A stretch of 64,000 nt of DNA from Peptoniphilaceae bacterium AMB_02 (GTDB lineage Bacteria > Bacillota > Clostridia > Tissierellales > Peptoniphilaceae): positions 2,034,001-2,098,000 of the forward strand of contig CP143259.1 of assembly GCA_036321625.1 (NCBI GenBank), read 5' to 3'. The position numbers were made by a program, and so were the translations under genes. Shown here piece by piece: positions 9,546 through 18,362 of this stretch (positions are counted from its first letter, which is position 1; each line of letters begins with the position of its first letter). The notes beneath the pieces were generated by a model. The model was not told where the DNA came from and did not search any database. It saw nothing but the letters and a program-made list of their open reading frames with translations.

Positions 9546-10103
9546 CTATCTTTTGTTATAAACAGAGTCCGGATACTCAGCTCTTGGACCGCCAATTAGT
9601 TTAGGTCTGGACTTAAGTGCGGTTACATGAGCCATCCCTATTTCTTTTATCTCAAGTCTTACAGGTATTTGAACGTATTTCACATGCATTCCTATTGATG
9701 TATCACCTATATCCAGTCCTGCTTTTGCGACTACATGTTCTATCATGACCGGGTCTTCAGCCAATTCATAAGCAGCCATACTGCATGCTCCTCCGGCATG
9801 AAGCGCAGGCTTTACAGTTACTTCCTCGTATCCATATGCTTCTTGAGCTTCCCTTTCGATTACAAGTGATCTGTTGATGTGCTCACATCCTTGTACTGCA
9901 AGATAGATACCTCTAGGTTTTAGTACTTCCAGTAGTCCTTTTACTATGGCATATCCGATATCTTCACTGGAGCTTTTTCCTATTTTCATCCCCTGTACTT
10001 CACTCGTACTTGCTCCAAGCACAAAAATGTCTCCTTCACTGAGTTTTGCATATTCGAGCAGCTCTTCAGCTGCTAATTTTACTCTATTTTTAATTTCTTC
10101 CAT
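9546..10103 (-). CDS. YwlG-type conserved protein (UPF0340 / TIGR01440)
   Basis: 185 residues, standard for the family. Conserved blocks are visible: [18 protein letters not shown] near residues 29-46, [16 protein letters not shown], and the metal/cofactor-like [12 protein letters not shown]. The biochemical role of UPF0340 proteins is not established; the fold is thought to be related to small-substrate enzymes. It sits 21 bases after the YbaK-type gene, so both are probably on one transcript with the hemerythrin gene. Confidence 0.88.
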   Translation of the reverse strand: MEEIKNRVKLAAEELLEYAKLSEGDIFVLGASTSEVQGMKIGKSSSEDIGYAIVKGLLEVLKPRGIYLAVQGCEHINRSLVIEREAQEAYGYEEVTVKPALHAGGACSMAAYELAEDPVMIEHVVAKAGLDIGDTSIGMHVKYVQIPVRLEIKEIGMAHVTALKSRPKLIGGPRAEYPDSVYNKR

Positions 10104-10124
10104 TTTACACCTCCAGGTGGTGGT

Positions 10125-10613
10125 TTAGTATTTTCCTACGTCTACCCAGTTTTTAAAACCGGATGTCTTTTCTAGTTCTTCCAAACTCAATTCTATGGTA
10201 GTATTATCTGTTCCGCAAGCAGGAAATACAGTCTCGAATCTCCTTAGCGAATTATCTAAATAAACTTCAACTCCATCTTTTATGGCAAATGGACATACTC
10301 CGCCTACATTATGACCTACAAGCTCTAACAGCTCTGTCGGACTAAGCATCTTGGCTTTCGATTTAAACTCATCTTTAAATTTTCTATTGTCTATTCTAAC
10401 ATCGCCTGCAGCAACGACCAGTACAGGTGTTGAGTTCACCATAAAAGCCAATGTCTTTGCTATTCTTTCTGGTTCACAACCTGCCGCTTCGGCTGCCAGT
10501 TCTACTGTAGCTGTGGAAGTATCAAATTCCATTATTCTATCACTTAAGCCGAATTGTCCTAAGTAGTTTTTAACTCTCTCTAATGACAATGTACTCACCT
10601 TAACCTTTTTCAT
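10125..10613 (-). CDS. ybaK: YbaK/EbsC-type aminoacyl-tRNA deacylase (Cys-tRNA(Pro) editing)
   Basis: 162 residues covering a single YbaK/ProX editing domain. Members hydrolyse mischarged tRNA, classically Cys-tRNA(Pro). Supporting segments are DTSTATVELAAEAAGCEPERIAKTL near the N-terminus, the catalytic lysine region RIDNRKFKDEF, the GG-x-CPFA motif (GGVCPFAIKDG) and FPACGTDNTTIELS near the end. The gene is divergent from a tRNA-Pro gene whose start is only 57 bases from its own start codon. That positional link fits the editing substrate but may be accidental. Confidence 0.9.
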   Translation of the reverse strand: MKKVKVSTLSLERVKNYLGQFGLSDRIMEFDTSTATVELAAEAAGCEPERIAKTLAFMVNSTPVLVVAAGDVRIDNRKFKDEFKSKAKMLSPTELLELVGHNVGGVCPFAIKDGVEVYLDNSLRRFETVFPACGTDNTTIELSLEELEKTSGFKNWVDVGKY

Positions 10614-10633
10614 CTATATTTTCATATTTAGAA

Positions 10634-10662
10634 TTGATTTTTTTCATTTCGTAATTTATAAT
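10634..10662 (+). promoter_or_regulatory. Promoter of the tRNA-Pro gene
   Basis: A -35 box TTGATT (10634-10639), 17-base spacer and perfect -10 TATAAT (10657-10662) lie eight bases before the tRNA. This is close to a consensus sigma-70/SigA promoter. Confidence 0.8.
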
Positions 10663-10670
10663 ACTCGTAT

Positions 10671-10747
10671 CGGGGTGTGGCGCAGCTTGGTAGCGCGCAT
10701 CGTTCGGGACGATGAGGCCGTAGGTTCAAATCCTATCACCCCGACCA
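10671..10747 (+). tRNA. tRNA-Pro (anticodon CGG)
   Basis: A 77-base cloverleaf including the encoded CCA end (10745-10747). The acceptor stem pairs CGGGGTG with CACCCCG and the discriminator base is A. The anticodon stem CATCG/CGATG encloses the seven-base loop TTCGGGA, giving anticodon CGG, which reads the proline codon CCG. The T-arm contains GGTTCAAATCC. CCG is a rare codon in a low-GC genome, so this is probably a minor isoacceptor. It is a single isolated gene with its own promoter and terminator. Confidence 0.96.
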
Positions 10748-10759
10748 TATTACATAATT

Positions 10760-10783
10760 AAAAACAGCATAGGCTGTTTTTTT
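10760..10783 (+). terminator. Terminator of the tRNA-Pro gene
   Basis: AAAACAGC and GCTGTTTT form a stem around a four-base ATAG loop, followed by a run of T, 13 bases after the tRNA end. Confidence 0.85.
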
Positions 10784-10902
10784 ATTACAGTTTAGGGTAT
10801 AAATAGAAGTGATTCTTTCTTTTACAATAAAATCTATACACTTATTATAGCATATTGTGATGTATTTTTTTATATGGATATGTATTCTTTAAATAAAATG
10901 AG

Positions 10903-11121
10903 GTGGTTTATATAAATATTAAGAAAATATCTAATTTAAGTTTTATGATTGGTCTAGGTCTTGGTTCCTATGCACTATATAGGCTGGTATACAATTATTT
11001 TACCCTTCCCAAAGGAGTCTGCCCTCTTAACTCAGGAAGACCTTATGCATTAGCAGCTCTGGTTTTTATAGGAGTATCAGTACTCTTGGACTTAAAGAAA
11101 GATACAAAGAAAACAGAATAA
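10903..11121 (+). CDS. Small membrane protein of unknown function
   Basis: Up to 72 residues with two hydrophobic segments (about residues 14-34, FMIGLGLGSYALYRLVYNYF, and 46-63, PYALAALVFIGVSVLLDL) separated by a short loop containing one Cys, and a charged tail KKDTKKTE. I recognise no family. The start is uncertain: the open frame begins with GTG at 10903, but that codon lies inside the only good ribosome-site-like sequence (GAGGTGG, 10900-10906). Initiation may be at a non-standard codon just downstream or at the ATG at 10945. A strong terminator directly after the stop supports a real transcript. It is the only plus-strand protein gene between the tRNA and 20 kb. Confidence 0.6.
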   Translation: MVYINIKKISNLSFMIGLGLGSYALYRLVYNYFTLPKGVCPLNSGRPYALAALVFIGVSVLLDLKKDTKKTE

Positions 11122-11131
11122 TTAAGCAAAT

Positions 11132-11158
11132 AAAAAGGAATCGAAATGATTCCTTTTT
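11132..11158. terminator. Bidirectional terminator between the small membrane gene and the lacC-like gene
   Basis: AAAAAGGAATC and GATTCCTTTTT form a stem of about ten base pairs around a short loop. Both strands have a T-run, so it can end the plus-strand small gene and the minus-strand glycan operon; the lacC-like stop codon overlaps its edge. Confidence 0.85.
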
Positions 11159-12089
11159 AAATTAACTCTACTTTTATTTTTTCATAAATATCTTTAAAAT
11201 CGCTAAGAGCTATATGTCCTGTAGTAATCTGCATCGCATTTAAGACTCCACAGGTCATTGCCGTCTTTAATATTTCAACATTGTCCAAACCTCTACTATA
11301 TGCATGAATAAATCCGGCTACAGTAGCATCTCCACTTCCTACAGACGAAACTACTCTGACCTTCGGTGTATAGGCTCTGTAGAGTTCGTTTCCAAATCTT
11401 GCTATCGCACCTTCTTCGCCCAAACTCACGAGTATATTTGGAAGTTTTCCCAGCACTCCTTCTTTTAGGCTTGCTCCAACTCTATTAGTATCCGAACCGA
11501 CTCTCTTTCCCAAGAATGATTCCAATTCTTCCAGATTGGGTTTTATCATAAATGGTAATGAGTCTGATTTTAATACTTCGCTAAGTGCTTCCCCCGAAGT
11601 GTCCAAGACGGCTTTTGCACCCTTCGAATTAACTATTTTTATAATCTGTGCATAATAATCGGCATTTAAACCGGGAGCTAATCCACCTGACATAGATACA
11701 ATCATATCACTTTCGATTATCTTTTCAAGTTTTTCTAAAAGTGCAGCACTTTCAGCATCACTTATTCGAGGTCCGGCTTCTAGTATTTCAGTTTGTTTTT
11801 CATCGTAGATTATTGCTATACAATTTCTGGACGCTTCTTTTATTTCTACAAAATCGGATTTTATTTCTCTTTGTTTGAGTTCATCGGAAATGAATTCTCC
11901 GTTTCTACCGCCGAGAAAACCCGTTGCAATGACTTCATCTCCCAGTATTTTTAGTACTTTGGAGACATTTAAACCCTTACCACCTGCCGTCTTACTTAAC
12001 TTCTGTGTTCTATTGATTGCATCTTCTCTAAATTCATCAAGAAAATAGGACATGTCAATCGACGGATTTGCAGTGATTGTAAGTATCAT
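11157..12089 (-). CDS. lacC: Tagatose-6-phosphate kinase-like PfkB sugar kinase (LacC/FruK family)
   Basis: 310 residues, the usual length. The PfkB signature is visible: TAGGKGLNVSKVL (residues 34-46) and the C-terminal catalytic GSGDATVAGF with the base Asp254. The start MILTITANPSIDMSYFLD and the RNCIAI and QTEILE segments match the LacC/1-phosphofructokinase subgroup. LacC phosphorylates tagatose 6-phosphate to the 1,6-bisphosphate, which fits a GalNAc or galactose branch of the operon. A FruK-like or general hexose-phosphate specificity is possible. It is the last gene of the operon, one base after the ABC ATPase gene. No LacD-type aldolase is in the window. Confidence 0.8.
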   Translation of the reverse strand: MILTITANPSIDMSYFLDEFREDAINRTQKLSKTAGGKGLNVSKVLKILGDEVIATGFLGGRNGEFISDELKQREIKSDFVEIKEASRNCIAIIYDEKQTEILEAGPRISDAESAALLEKLEKIIESDMIVSMSGGLAPGLNADYYAQIIKIVNSKGAKAVLDTSGEALSEVLKSDSLPFMIKPNLEELESFLGKRVGSDTNRVGASLKEGVLGKLPNILVSLGEEGAIARFGNELYRAYTPKVRVVSSVGSGDATVAGFIHAYSRGLDNVEILKTAMTCGVLNAMQITTGHIALSDFKDIYEKIKVELI

Positions 12090-12090
12090 T

Positions 12091-13200
12091 TTAATCTCTC
12101 CTTAATGAGACATTGAGTTCTGTCTCTTTGTTAAAGAATTGCATTTTTTCAGAGTCAATATACAGTTTTATTTTCTCCCCTGTTATTACCGGATTATCGG
12201 AATTAACCTTTACTACCAGTCTTGTATTGTCTATATTTATATACAGATATTTCTCAGAGCCTAGCATTTCCATCAAGTCAACTTCACCTTCAAATTCAAT
12301 TGAATTCAGCTTCATTTCATCATAGATATGTTCCGGTCTGATTCCAAGTACTAAATCCACTCCCAGCATTTCCCTCTCTTCCAGTAGTTTACCTATACCC
12401 ACCGGATTTTCCGCTACGTTTCCAAAGATATTTACAGTGTATTTATCATTTTCTTTTTCAACGACGGTGTCTATAAAGTTCATCTGAGGTGAGCCTATAA
12501 ATCCTGCTACAAACATATTTGTAGGATAGAAATAGACATCATGTGGTGTATCTACTTGCTGAATTATACCGTCTTTCATAATAACTATTCTATCCCCCAT
12601 GGTCATGGCCTCGGTCTGATCATGGGTTACATAAATAAATGTAGTAGCCAACTTCTTGTGAAGTTTTATGATTTCCGACCTGGTCTGTACTCTCAGTTTT
12701 GCATCTAAATTGGATAGTGGTTCATCCATTAAAAATACTTTTGGCTTTCTAACTATTGCTCTTCCAAGTGCGACCCTCTGTCTTTGTCCACCTGACAGAG
12801 CTTTTGGTTTTCTATCCAAGTACTCAGTTAGTCCAAGTATTTCTGCAGCTTCATTGACCTTTTCATCGATTTCAGCTTTTGGCATCTTCCTTAACTTAAG
12901 TGCATAGGACATATTCTCTTTTACAGTCATATGAGGATAGAGTGCATAGTTTTGAAACACCATTGCAATATCCCTGTCTTTTGGTTCTACATCATTTACT
13001 AATCTGTCTCCAATATATATTTCTCCACTGGTTATGGATTCAAGTCCCGCCACCATTCTAAGTGTTGTAGACTTTCCACAGCCTGAAGGTCCTACGAAGA
13101 CGATGAATTCTTCGTCTTGTATTTCCAGATTAAAATCCTCTACAGCTGTGACATTACCATCATAGACTTTATATACATTTTTTAAGCTTAATTTTGACAT
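12091..13200 (-). CDS. Carbohydrate ABC transporter ATPase (MsmK/UgpC/MalK type)
   Basis: 369 residues. Walker A GPSGCGKST (about 38-46), Q-loop, signature LSGGQRQRVALGRAI, Walker B VFLMDEPLSNLDAK and the switch histidine in YVTHDQTEAM are all present. The C-terminal ~130 residues form the OB-type TOBE domain with GIRPEHIYDE, characteristic of the MalK/UgpC/MsmK group. It should energise the importer formed by the two permeases in this operon, and such ATPases can serve several sugar importers. It overlaps the kinase gene upstream by 13 bases. Confidence 0.93.
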   Translation of the reverse strand: MSKLSLKNVYKVYDGNVTAVEDFNLEIQDEEFIVFVGPSGCGKSTTLRMVAGLESITSGEIYIGDRLVNDVEPKDRDIAMVFQNYALYPHMTVKENMSYALKLRKMPKAEIDEKVNEAAEILGLTEYLDRKPKALSGGQRQRVALGRAIVRKPKVFLMDEPLSNLDAKLRVQTRSEIIKLHKKLATTFIYVTHDQTEAMTMGDRIVIMKDGIIQQVDTPHDVYFYPTNMFVAGFIGSPQMNFIDTVVEKENDKYTVNIFGNVAENPVGIGKLLEEREMLGVDLVLGIRPEHIYDEMKLNSIEFEGEVDLMEMLGSEKYLYINIDNTRLVVKVNSDNPVITGEKIKLYIDSEKMQFFNKETELNVSLRRD

Positions 13201-14165
13201 TCTATCACCTTATTTAAATTCTCTAAAAGTTCCACGCTTACAGTATTGCCATCAAGTACATATGCAAATAGTGCAGCTCCTCTTGCAGGTGTCGTCTTCT
13301 GTTCTTCCAAAATAAATCTTCCGTCTTTTTCTAATAACTCTTCCAGTGGGTCCAGTATTAAACTGCCAACTTTAAACACACCGCCTGATACGGAAACATA
13401 TATCTTGTTTTCAAAGGATAGTTGGTTAGCTATTGCATATGCCATAAGATATAGTTCATAAGCAGCCTCTCTATAGGCATTAATTGCCGAAACATCTCCC
13501 TCGAGTGCGGCTCTATATAGAAGTTTTGCCAAATCCGCAATCGAAGTTCTGTCCTTTTTCAGCTCATCCTGTACATATGAGATAATTGAAAAATCGGTCT
13601 CGAGTTTTAGTTCTCTTTTAACTATATCATATAGTATATCTCTCTGTATACGTCCATCGGATTGTTTTGCAAATAGCTCTATCATGTATTTGCCGAGCCA
13701 GTATGCCGACCCTTCATCTCCACAGAAATCTCCCCAGCCTCCGGCTCGTATTTCCTTGCCTTCATCATCTCTTCCGTAGCCGATGGAGCCTGTACCGGCT
13801 ACAATATTAATTCCGCTTTGACAGGCAAGTCCCCCTGCCCATCCTGCAACACAGTCATTACCGACTGTGAATCTATCGCTTTTTAAAAGTTCGGTTAGAG
13901 TCTCATCCACGTATTCGATTATTTCCTCAAATTCACCATAGCCGGGTATTCCGGCAAAGGTATAGGATATATCTGAGCTATCGATACCAGCTGCATTTAT
14001 ACAAGCTTCTATACCTTCACTTAATCTTAGCTTAAACTCCTCACCACTAATTTGCATCAAATGTGTTGTTCCTGTCTTATGAGTTTTAATTACATGTCCT
14101 AACTCATCTATAATCGTGTATTCGGTGCTCGTTCCTCCACCGTCAATTCCTAAATAATATTTCAT
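13188..14165 (-). CDS. BadF/BadG/BcrA-type sugar kinase, probably N-acetylhexosamine kinase
   Basis: 325 residues of the ASKHA superfamily. The first phosphate loop LGIDGGGTSTEY (residues 5-16), the adenosine/phosphate-2 region AGTGSIGYG (about 121-129) and the C-terminal SVSGGVF and PARGAALFAY motifs are typical of the BadF-type N-acetylglucosamine kinases (NAGK-like). In this operon it would phosphorylate the GlcNAc or GalNAc released by the GH112 phosphorylase, giving the 6-phosphate by analogy with NAGK. This differs from the bifidobacterial scheme, which uses a 1-kinase of another family. Substrate is inferred from context. It starts right after the 59-residue gene's stop. Confidence 0.82.
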   Translation of the reverse strand: MKYYLGIDGGGTSTEYTIIDELGHVIKTHKTGTTHLMQISGEEFKLRLSEGIEACINAAGIDSSDISYTFAGIPGYGEFEEIIEYVDETLTELLKSDRFTVGNDCVAGWAGGLACQSGINIVAGTGSIGYGRDDEGKEIRAGGWGDFCGDEGSAYWLGKYMIELFAKQSDGRIQRDILYDIVKRELKLETDFSIISYVQDELKKDRTSIADLAKLLYRAALEGDVSAINAYREAAYELYLMAYAIANQLSFENKIYVSVSGGVFKVGSLILDPLEELLEKDGRFILEEQKTTPARGAALFAYVLDGNTVSVELLENLNKVIECQN

Positions 14166-14345
14166 CTATCTAAATTTCCTATTATAGATATAAAGCAAAG
14201 CTATAAAGGTTAAAAGTGAGAGTAATTGCAATGTCAAGCCTTTATAACCCCTTATACCATGACCTAGAAACTGGATATAAATAGCTAAAATGAAAACTAT
14301 AGCCATTAGAACACCTTTTAATCTCTGCTTTTTGTATACGTCCAT
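14166..14345 (-). CDS. Small membrane protein (59 residues) embedded in the GH112 operon
   Basis: A complete frame from ATG (14345-14343) to TAG (14168-14166). The product starts MDVYKKQRLKGVLMAIVFIL and has two hydrophobic segments (about 12-27 and 38-55) with a glycine-rich polar loop GHGIRGYKG and a basic end NRKFR. It exactly fills the space between the GH112 stop (14347) and the kinase start (14165), with only a single spare base, and a GGAGGA ribosome site precedes it. Gapless packing and the two-helix pattern strongly suggest a translated gene. I do not recognise a characterised family. It might assist the sugar importer or be a small structural partner, but that is a guess. Confidence 0.8.
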   Translation of the reverse strand: MDVYKKQRLKGVLMAIVFILAIYIQFLGHGIRGYKGLTLQLLSLLTFIALLYIYNRKFR

Positions 14346-14346
14346 T

Positions 14347-16509
14347 TTAATCCTCCAATATCCATTTCATCTCCGATGGTTGAAGTGTGATTTCAAATGA
14401 TTTGTTCTTGCCATATACTTTAGTCTGTACCAATTCATCAGAATTATTTATAGCTGCGAATTCAGGTCTGTCTGTGAATCCAAGAACTTCAACTCTATAA
14501 TCTTCCGCATAAAATACATTTAACTCATCCTCTTTATGTGCTACATAATGTATAGCTCTTTTTAAGAGTCTGGTGTTTTTAAGACTGTATGGAAGTCCCG
14601 TTATATAAAATGATCTTCCTTTTCCATAATCCCTTGCAGCTATATTGACTTGATCATTTGTATATGAAAGTATCTCTGTTTTTTCATCCAAAGCGTAGAT
14701 ATTGTCTTTTCCCTCACCAAAGTCGAACTCATCAATACCTTTTGTAATAAAATGAGATTCAACTTCTGACATAAAGTACTTATTGGTACTTTGAGAAAAT
14801 CCTATTTCCTTATCTACTCCCAGTACATCTGACATTTGGAAAAATGTACCGTTTTTAGAGTATGCACTTGGTTCACCTACACCGATAAAACCTCCGCCAT
14901 CATATACGAATTGTCTTAAATTCTCTTGAACCACAGGATCTAAAAACTCACTTCCCCCGCTGAATGCAGTATATGCATCACCGGCATTTATTATTACATC
15001 GATGGATTCGTCTATACCGTTTCTGATATCATTAAAGTCAATAAATTCAACATCTACATCCATACCGCTGAGTGCTTCGGTTATCCCCTGGTATGAGTAG
15101 GAAAGTTTATACCTTTTGCCATGTGCAACGACATATGGCATCCAGGTTCTAATCTTACCCCAAGCATTAAGAACTGCTACTTTCGCACTCTTGTAGCTCT
15201 TACCATTTTCTACTTTCTCGTGTATCTCTCTAAACTCATCGGCAACCTTTTCTATATAGTCGATAAATTTTGGAAACTTATATGCAAGCGAAGGATATCC
15301 TCCATATCCTATTCTATCCAGCGGTTTTCTTACCAATGCTCTCCTGGCTTTTGTCCAATTATCGACAGCTTCGATACAAGGATCATTTCCTTCATAGAAT
15401 GTATCCGGGAAGAAGTACGGCAAGAATCTTCCTTCTGTAAACTCCAGTCCTTCAATATCCGAAATTACTCTTAAGGTTACTCCATCTCCTACAGATCCTG
15501 CTACTCCATCCAGTCCTATATTTTTAAAATACTCACCATATGGTTCAGTTCCTATCCAGTTATCACCTAGGAACATTATCGCTTTTTTACCTGCTTCATG
15601 TACTAAATCCACTAGGACTTTTGCTCTGTCGGTGACAAATTTTTGCTGAAATTCCATAAAGTCCAAGAACTTTTTCGTAGGAACTCTGAAAATTGAATTA
15701 TAATAACCTTCGTCTACGAAGTCCTCAGGGCTAAGTCTATATCCATACTCTTTTTCAAATTCCAGTATCGCCTCAGGTGAAACCGATCCGGTATAGCCAA
15801 ACCACTCTACAAACTTTTCAAGACCAAGCTGATTGAATACGAGCGTAAAGTGATAGAAAAAAGTAGTAAATCTTACAACATCTGTCTTGGGATTTTCTTT
15901 AAGCCATTTTGTCAGTGCAGTTTTTGCATACTCCCAAGATTTTTTATATCTTATATCAAATGGGATATCTCTTTCGACACCTTTCCAATCATTTGTTATA
16001 TAATTATACATCTGAGTCGGATCCCAGATTGCATAAGCTAAAAAGTTTAGAGTATAAACATGGTAGGGCACGGCTTTATTAAGTTTAACTGTATGGTTTT
16101 CAGTATCGTATTCCCAATCTTTGACGGGAACTACTTCACCTGTAGTTCTATCTATAACTTCCCACCATGTCTTGGGATCATTATCGTAATCCGGTTTGAT
16201 TTGCTTATCAAAATAGCCGGACATAAAATCGATTATAAGAGTGTCTTCTGTAGCTGTTATTCTATCACTCATCAAATAAAAATGTTGACACTCGTTCAGG
16301 TTTTCTCTTGCAAAATCATTATGACCTCTTGCAACAAAATACTTGGTGTATATCGTAGCATCAAGATCTTTAACTTCCTCTGGAAGTTCCGTTCCATCCG
16401 CATCACGTATGGCATCCGCCTTCCATCTTTCCATAAGCTCTATGGTTTCCTTTAAAAAATTTTCTTCTCCGGGTAATGTCAATCTGCCGCCTTTATTCTT
16501 TATATCCAT
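14347..16509 (-). CDS. 1,3-beta-galactosyl-N-acetylhexosamine phosphorylase (GH112, GNB/LNB phosphorylase)
   Basis: 720 residues, the family's normal length (no signal peptide, so cytoplasmic). It phosphorolyses galacto-N-biose (mucin core 1) and/or lacto-N-biose (milk oligosaccharides) to galactose 1-phosphate and GalNAc or GlcNAc. The N-terminus RLTLPGEENF, the segments YWEVIDRTTGEVV-like (WWEVIDRTTGEVV), YNYITNDWK and EGRFLPYFFPDTF are hallmark GH112 sequences. Asp316 in FLGDNWIGTEPY appears to match the general acid of the bifidobacterial enzyme. The C-terminal part (~490-720) is the glutamine-amidotransferase-like and beta domain. A galactosyl-rhamnose phosphorylase, also GH112, is less likely given the sugar kinase neighbour. 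It defines the operon's substrate. Confidence 0.9.
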   Translation of the reverse strand: MDIKNKGGRLTLPGEENFLKETIELMERWKADAIRDADGTELPEEVKDLDATIYTKYFVARGHNDFARENLNECQHFYLMSDRITATEDTLIIDFMSGYFDKQIKPDYDNDPKTWWEVIDRTTGEVVPVKDWEYDTENHTVKLNKAVPYHVYTLNFLAYAIWDPTQMYNYITNDWKGVERDIPFDIRYKKSWEYAKTALTKWLKENPKTDVVRFTTFFYHFTLVFNQLGLEKFVEWFGYTGSVSPEAILEFEKEYGYRLSPEDFVDEGYYNSIFRVPTKKFLDFMEFQQKFVTDRAKVLVDLVHEAGKKAIMFLGDNWIGTEPYGEYFKNIGLDGVAGSVGDGVTLRVISDIEGLEFTEGRFLPYFFPDTFYEGNDPCIEAVDNWTKARRALVRKPLDRIGYGGYPSLAYKFPKFIDYIEKVADEFREIHEKVENGKSYKSAKVAVLNAWGKIRTWMPYVVAHGKRYKLSYSYQGITEALSGMDVDVEFIDFNDIRNGIDESIDVIINAGDAYTAFSGGSEFLDPVVQENLRQFVYDGGGFIGVGEPSAYSKNGTFFQMSDVLGVDKEIGFSQSTNKYFMSEVESHFITKGIDEFDFGEGKDNIYALDEKTEILSYTNDQVNIAARDYGKGRSFYITGLPYSLKNTRLLKRAIHYVAHKEDELNVFYAEDYRVEVLGFTDRPEFAAINNSDELVQTKVYGKNKSFEITLQPSEMKWILED

Positions 16510-16545
16510 TTCATACCTCTTTTAAATTTATATTCATTATTAAAT

Positions 16546-17403
16546 CTAACCCTTGTCTCCCCCAACCATCATGGCATCTGTGAGCCTTCTTTGAACCATC
16601 ATGTAGAGTATAAGTGTCGGTAACATTACTATGACCAGCCCTGCATACATGGGTCCGTAATTTGCCGCTGCTCTCTGTGATTGCATTAGGCTTACCAGTC
16701 CTACCGGTAGCGTCTTTTTGGTGTCAGTCAATAAGGTCAATGCCATAATATATTCATTCCAAAATGCTAAAAAATTGAATAGTATTATCGTAATGATTGA
16801 CGGTTTTGCCATAGGTACCATTATGTCCACCATGGTTTTAAAGTATCCTGCACCGTCTATATAAGCCGCTTCTTCATATGTTTTAGATATGGATCTGAAG
16901 TAATTGCTCAATAGATATACCGTGAAAGGTATGGCGGTAGCTGCGTATATCGTTGCCAAAACAAATAAGTTATTTGTAAATATAGGTTTACCAATCTTTC
17001 TGTTCCATGCCAAAAGCATTAGAAATATGGGTATAACAATATACGAAATATTTACAAAAAGCCCTGATTTTAAATATCTCGTTAAAAACTTCCTGCCTTT
17101 AAACTCCATTCTCGACAGAACATAGGCACATGGAATCGATACTACTAATAGTATGATAAGTCCCAGTGATGTAGTTATAACGGAGTTAAAGAAATAATCT
17201 CCCATACCTGCATCTCTCCAAGCTTTAAGATAATTCGACCACATAATGCTTGCAGGTAGTGTCCACGGATTGCCCTGGAATTCACTATTGGCCTTAAGCG
17301 ATGCCATAAAGACCCATGATACCGGAACAATTATTGAAATAGCGAGAATTATGAGGCAAAGGTAAATAAATGCTTTATATAATCTGCCGGTTTCTTTATT
17401 CAT
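16546..17403 (-). CDS. Sugar ABC transporter permease (MalG type)
   Basis: 285 residues with about six membrane helices. The EAA loop near residue 185 reads EEAAYIDGAGYFKTMVDIMVP, the motif that docks onto the ATPase; an N-terminal helix and a WTLPASIMWSNYLKAW periplasmic segment are typical of MalG/MsmG permeases. It is the second permease of the importer and lies 36 bases upstream of the GH112 gene, which supports import of the intact disaccharide. Confidence 0.92.
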   Translation of the reverse strand: MNKETGRLYKAFIYLCLIILAISIIVPVSWVFMASLKANSEFQGNPWTLPASIMWSNYLKAWRDAGMGDYFFNSVITTSLGLIILLVVSIPCAYVLSRMEFKGRKFLTRYLKSGLFVNISYIVIPIFLMLLAWNRKIGKPIFTNNLFVLATIYAATAIPFTVYLLSNYFRSISKTYEEAAYIDGAGYFKTMVDIMVPMAKPSIITIILFNFLAFWNEYIMALTLLTDTKKTLPVGLVSLMQSQRAAANYGPMYAGLVIVMLPTLILYMMVQRRLTDAMMVGGDKG

Positions 17404-17447
17404 AACAACCTCTTTTCTAGTTCCTTAAACAAAATTATTAAGTCATT

Positions 17448-18338
17448 CTAATACTGAATTGTATCTCTCTTCGTAACAAGATTTATAAGAGCTGAAAGCC
17501 CAAACGAAAAGATAAATACTACCACACCTAACGCCAAACCATATCCATAGCTTGAGTTATTGTATGCTTGATTGTACATATAGCTTAAAAATACATGGCT
17601 TGCACCATCAGGGCCACCTTGAGTCATTATATTAACCAATTGAAATGAAATATTGATATTTGATATGACATAAAATGTAAGTGTGGTTCTGACAGTATCC
17701 CAGGAAAGCGGCAAGGTGATATCTATAAATTGTCTAAACCTTCCTGCTCCATCAATTCCCGATGCTTCATATATATGGTTTGGGATTTGCGCCATTGAAG
17801 ACATATACATGACCATATAGTAGCCAATTGCCTGCCAAATCAAAGCAAAGGCAATTGAATATACTACCAGTTTTTGATTTCCGGTGAACTGTATATTGGT
17901 CCATGTATCCGGTCTGAACAGTCTAAACAATCCATTTAATAGTCCTCTTTGCGGTTCATAGATAGCAGAGAATATCGACGCTATTACTGAGACCGAGAGG
18001 ATATTCGGTATATAGAAAATTATTCTAAAGAAATTTTGTCCCTTGACCTTTTCTCTAGTGAGAACTGCTGCAAAAAATATTGCAAGTGTCATAGTTACAA
18101 GCGTGACTACCACTATTAGAAAAATCGAGTTTTGGAATGACTTTATAAAATTTGCATCTTTAAATAATATTTTAAAATTATTTAATCCGACAAAGCTCTT
18201 ATTAGCCGAAAGACCACCCCATTTATATAAGCTCATCATAAAGATACTTATTGTGGGATATACCATAAATACGGTAAATAAAACGAATGCCGGTAATAAG
18301 CAAGCAATTATAAATCTTCTCTTTCTCTTACTTCTCAT
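17448..18338 (-). CDS. Sugar ABC transporter permease (MalF type)
   Basis: 296 residues, about six membrane helices, with the EAA loop YEASGIDGAGRFRQFIDITLP near residue 190. N-terminal RSKRKRRF followed by a helix containing FVLFTVFMVYPTISIF is typical of MalF/MsmF/UgpA-type subunits. It pairs with the permease at 16546-17403 and is fed by the lipoprotein encoded just upstream. A hairpin lies between it and the binding-protein gene. Confidence 0.92.
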   Translation of the reverse strand: MRSKRKRRFIIACLLPAFVLFTVFMVYPTISIFMMSLYKWGGLSANKSFVGLNNFKILFKDANFIKSFQNSIFLIVVVTLVTMTLAIFFAAVLTREKVKGQNFFRIIFYIPNILSVSVIASIFSAIYEPQRGLLNGLFRLFRPDTWTNIQFTGNQKLVVYSIAFALIWQAIGYYMVMYMSSMAQIPNHIYEASGIDGAGRFRQFIDITLPLSWDTVRTTLTFYVISNINISFQLVNIMTQGGPDGASHVFLSYMYNQAYNNSSYGYGLALGVVVFIFSFGLSALINLVTKRDTIQY

Positions 18339-18362
18339 TTAGATCATCCTTTTCTGATAAAG

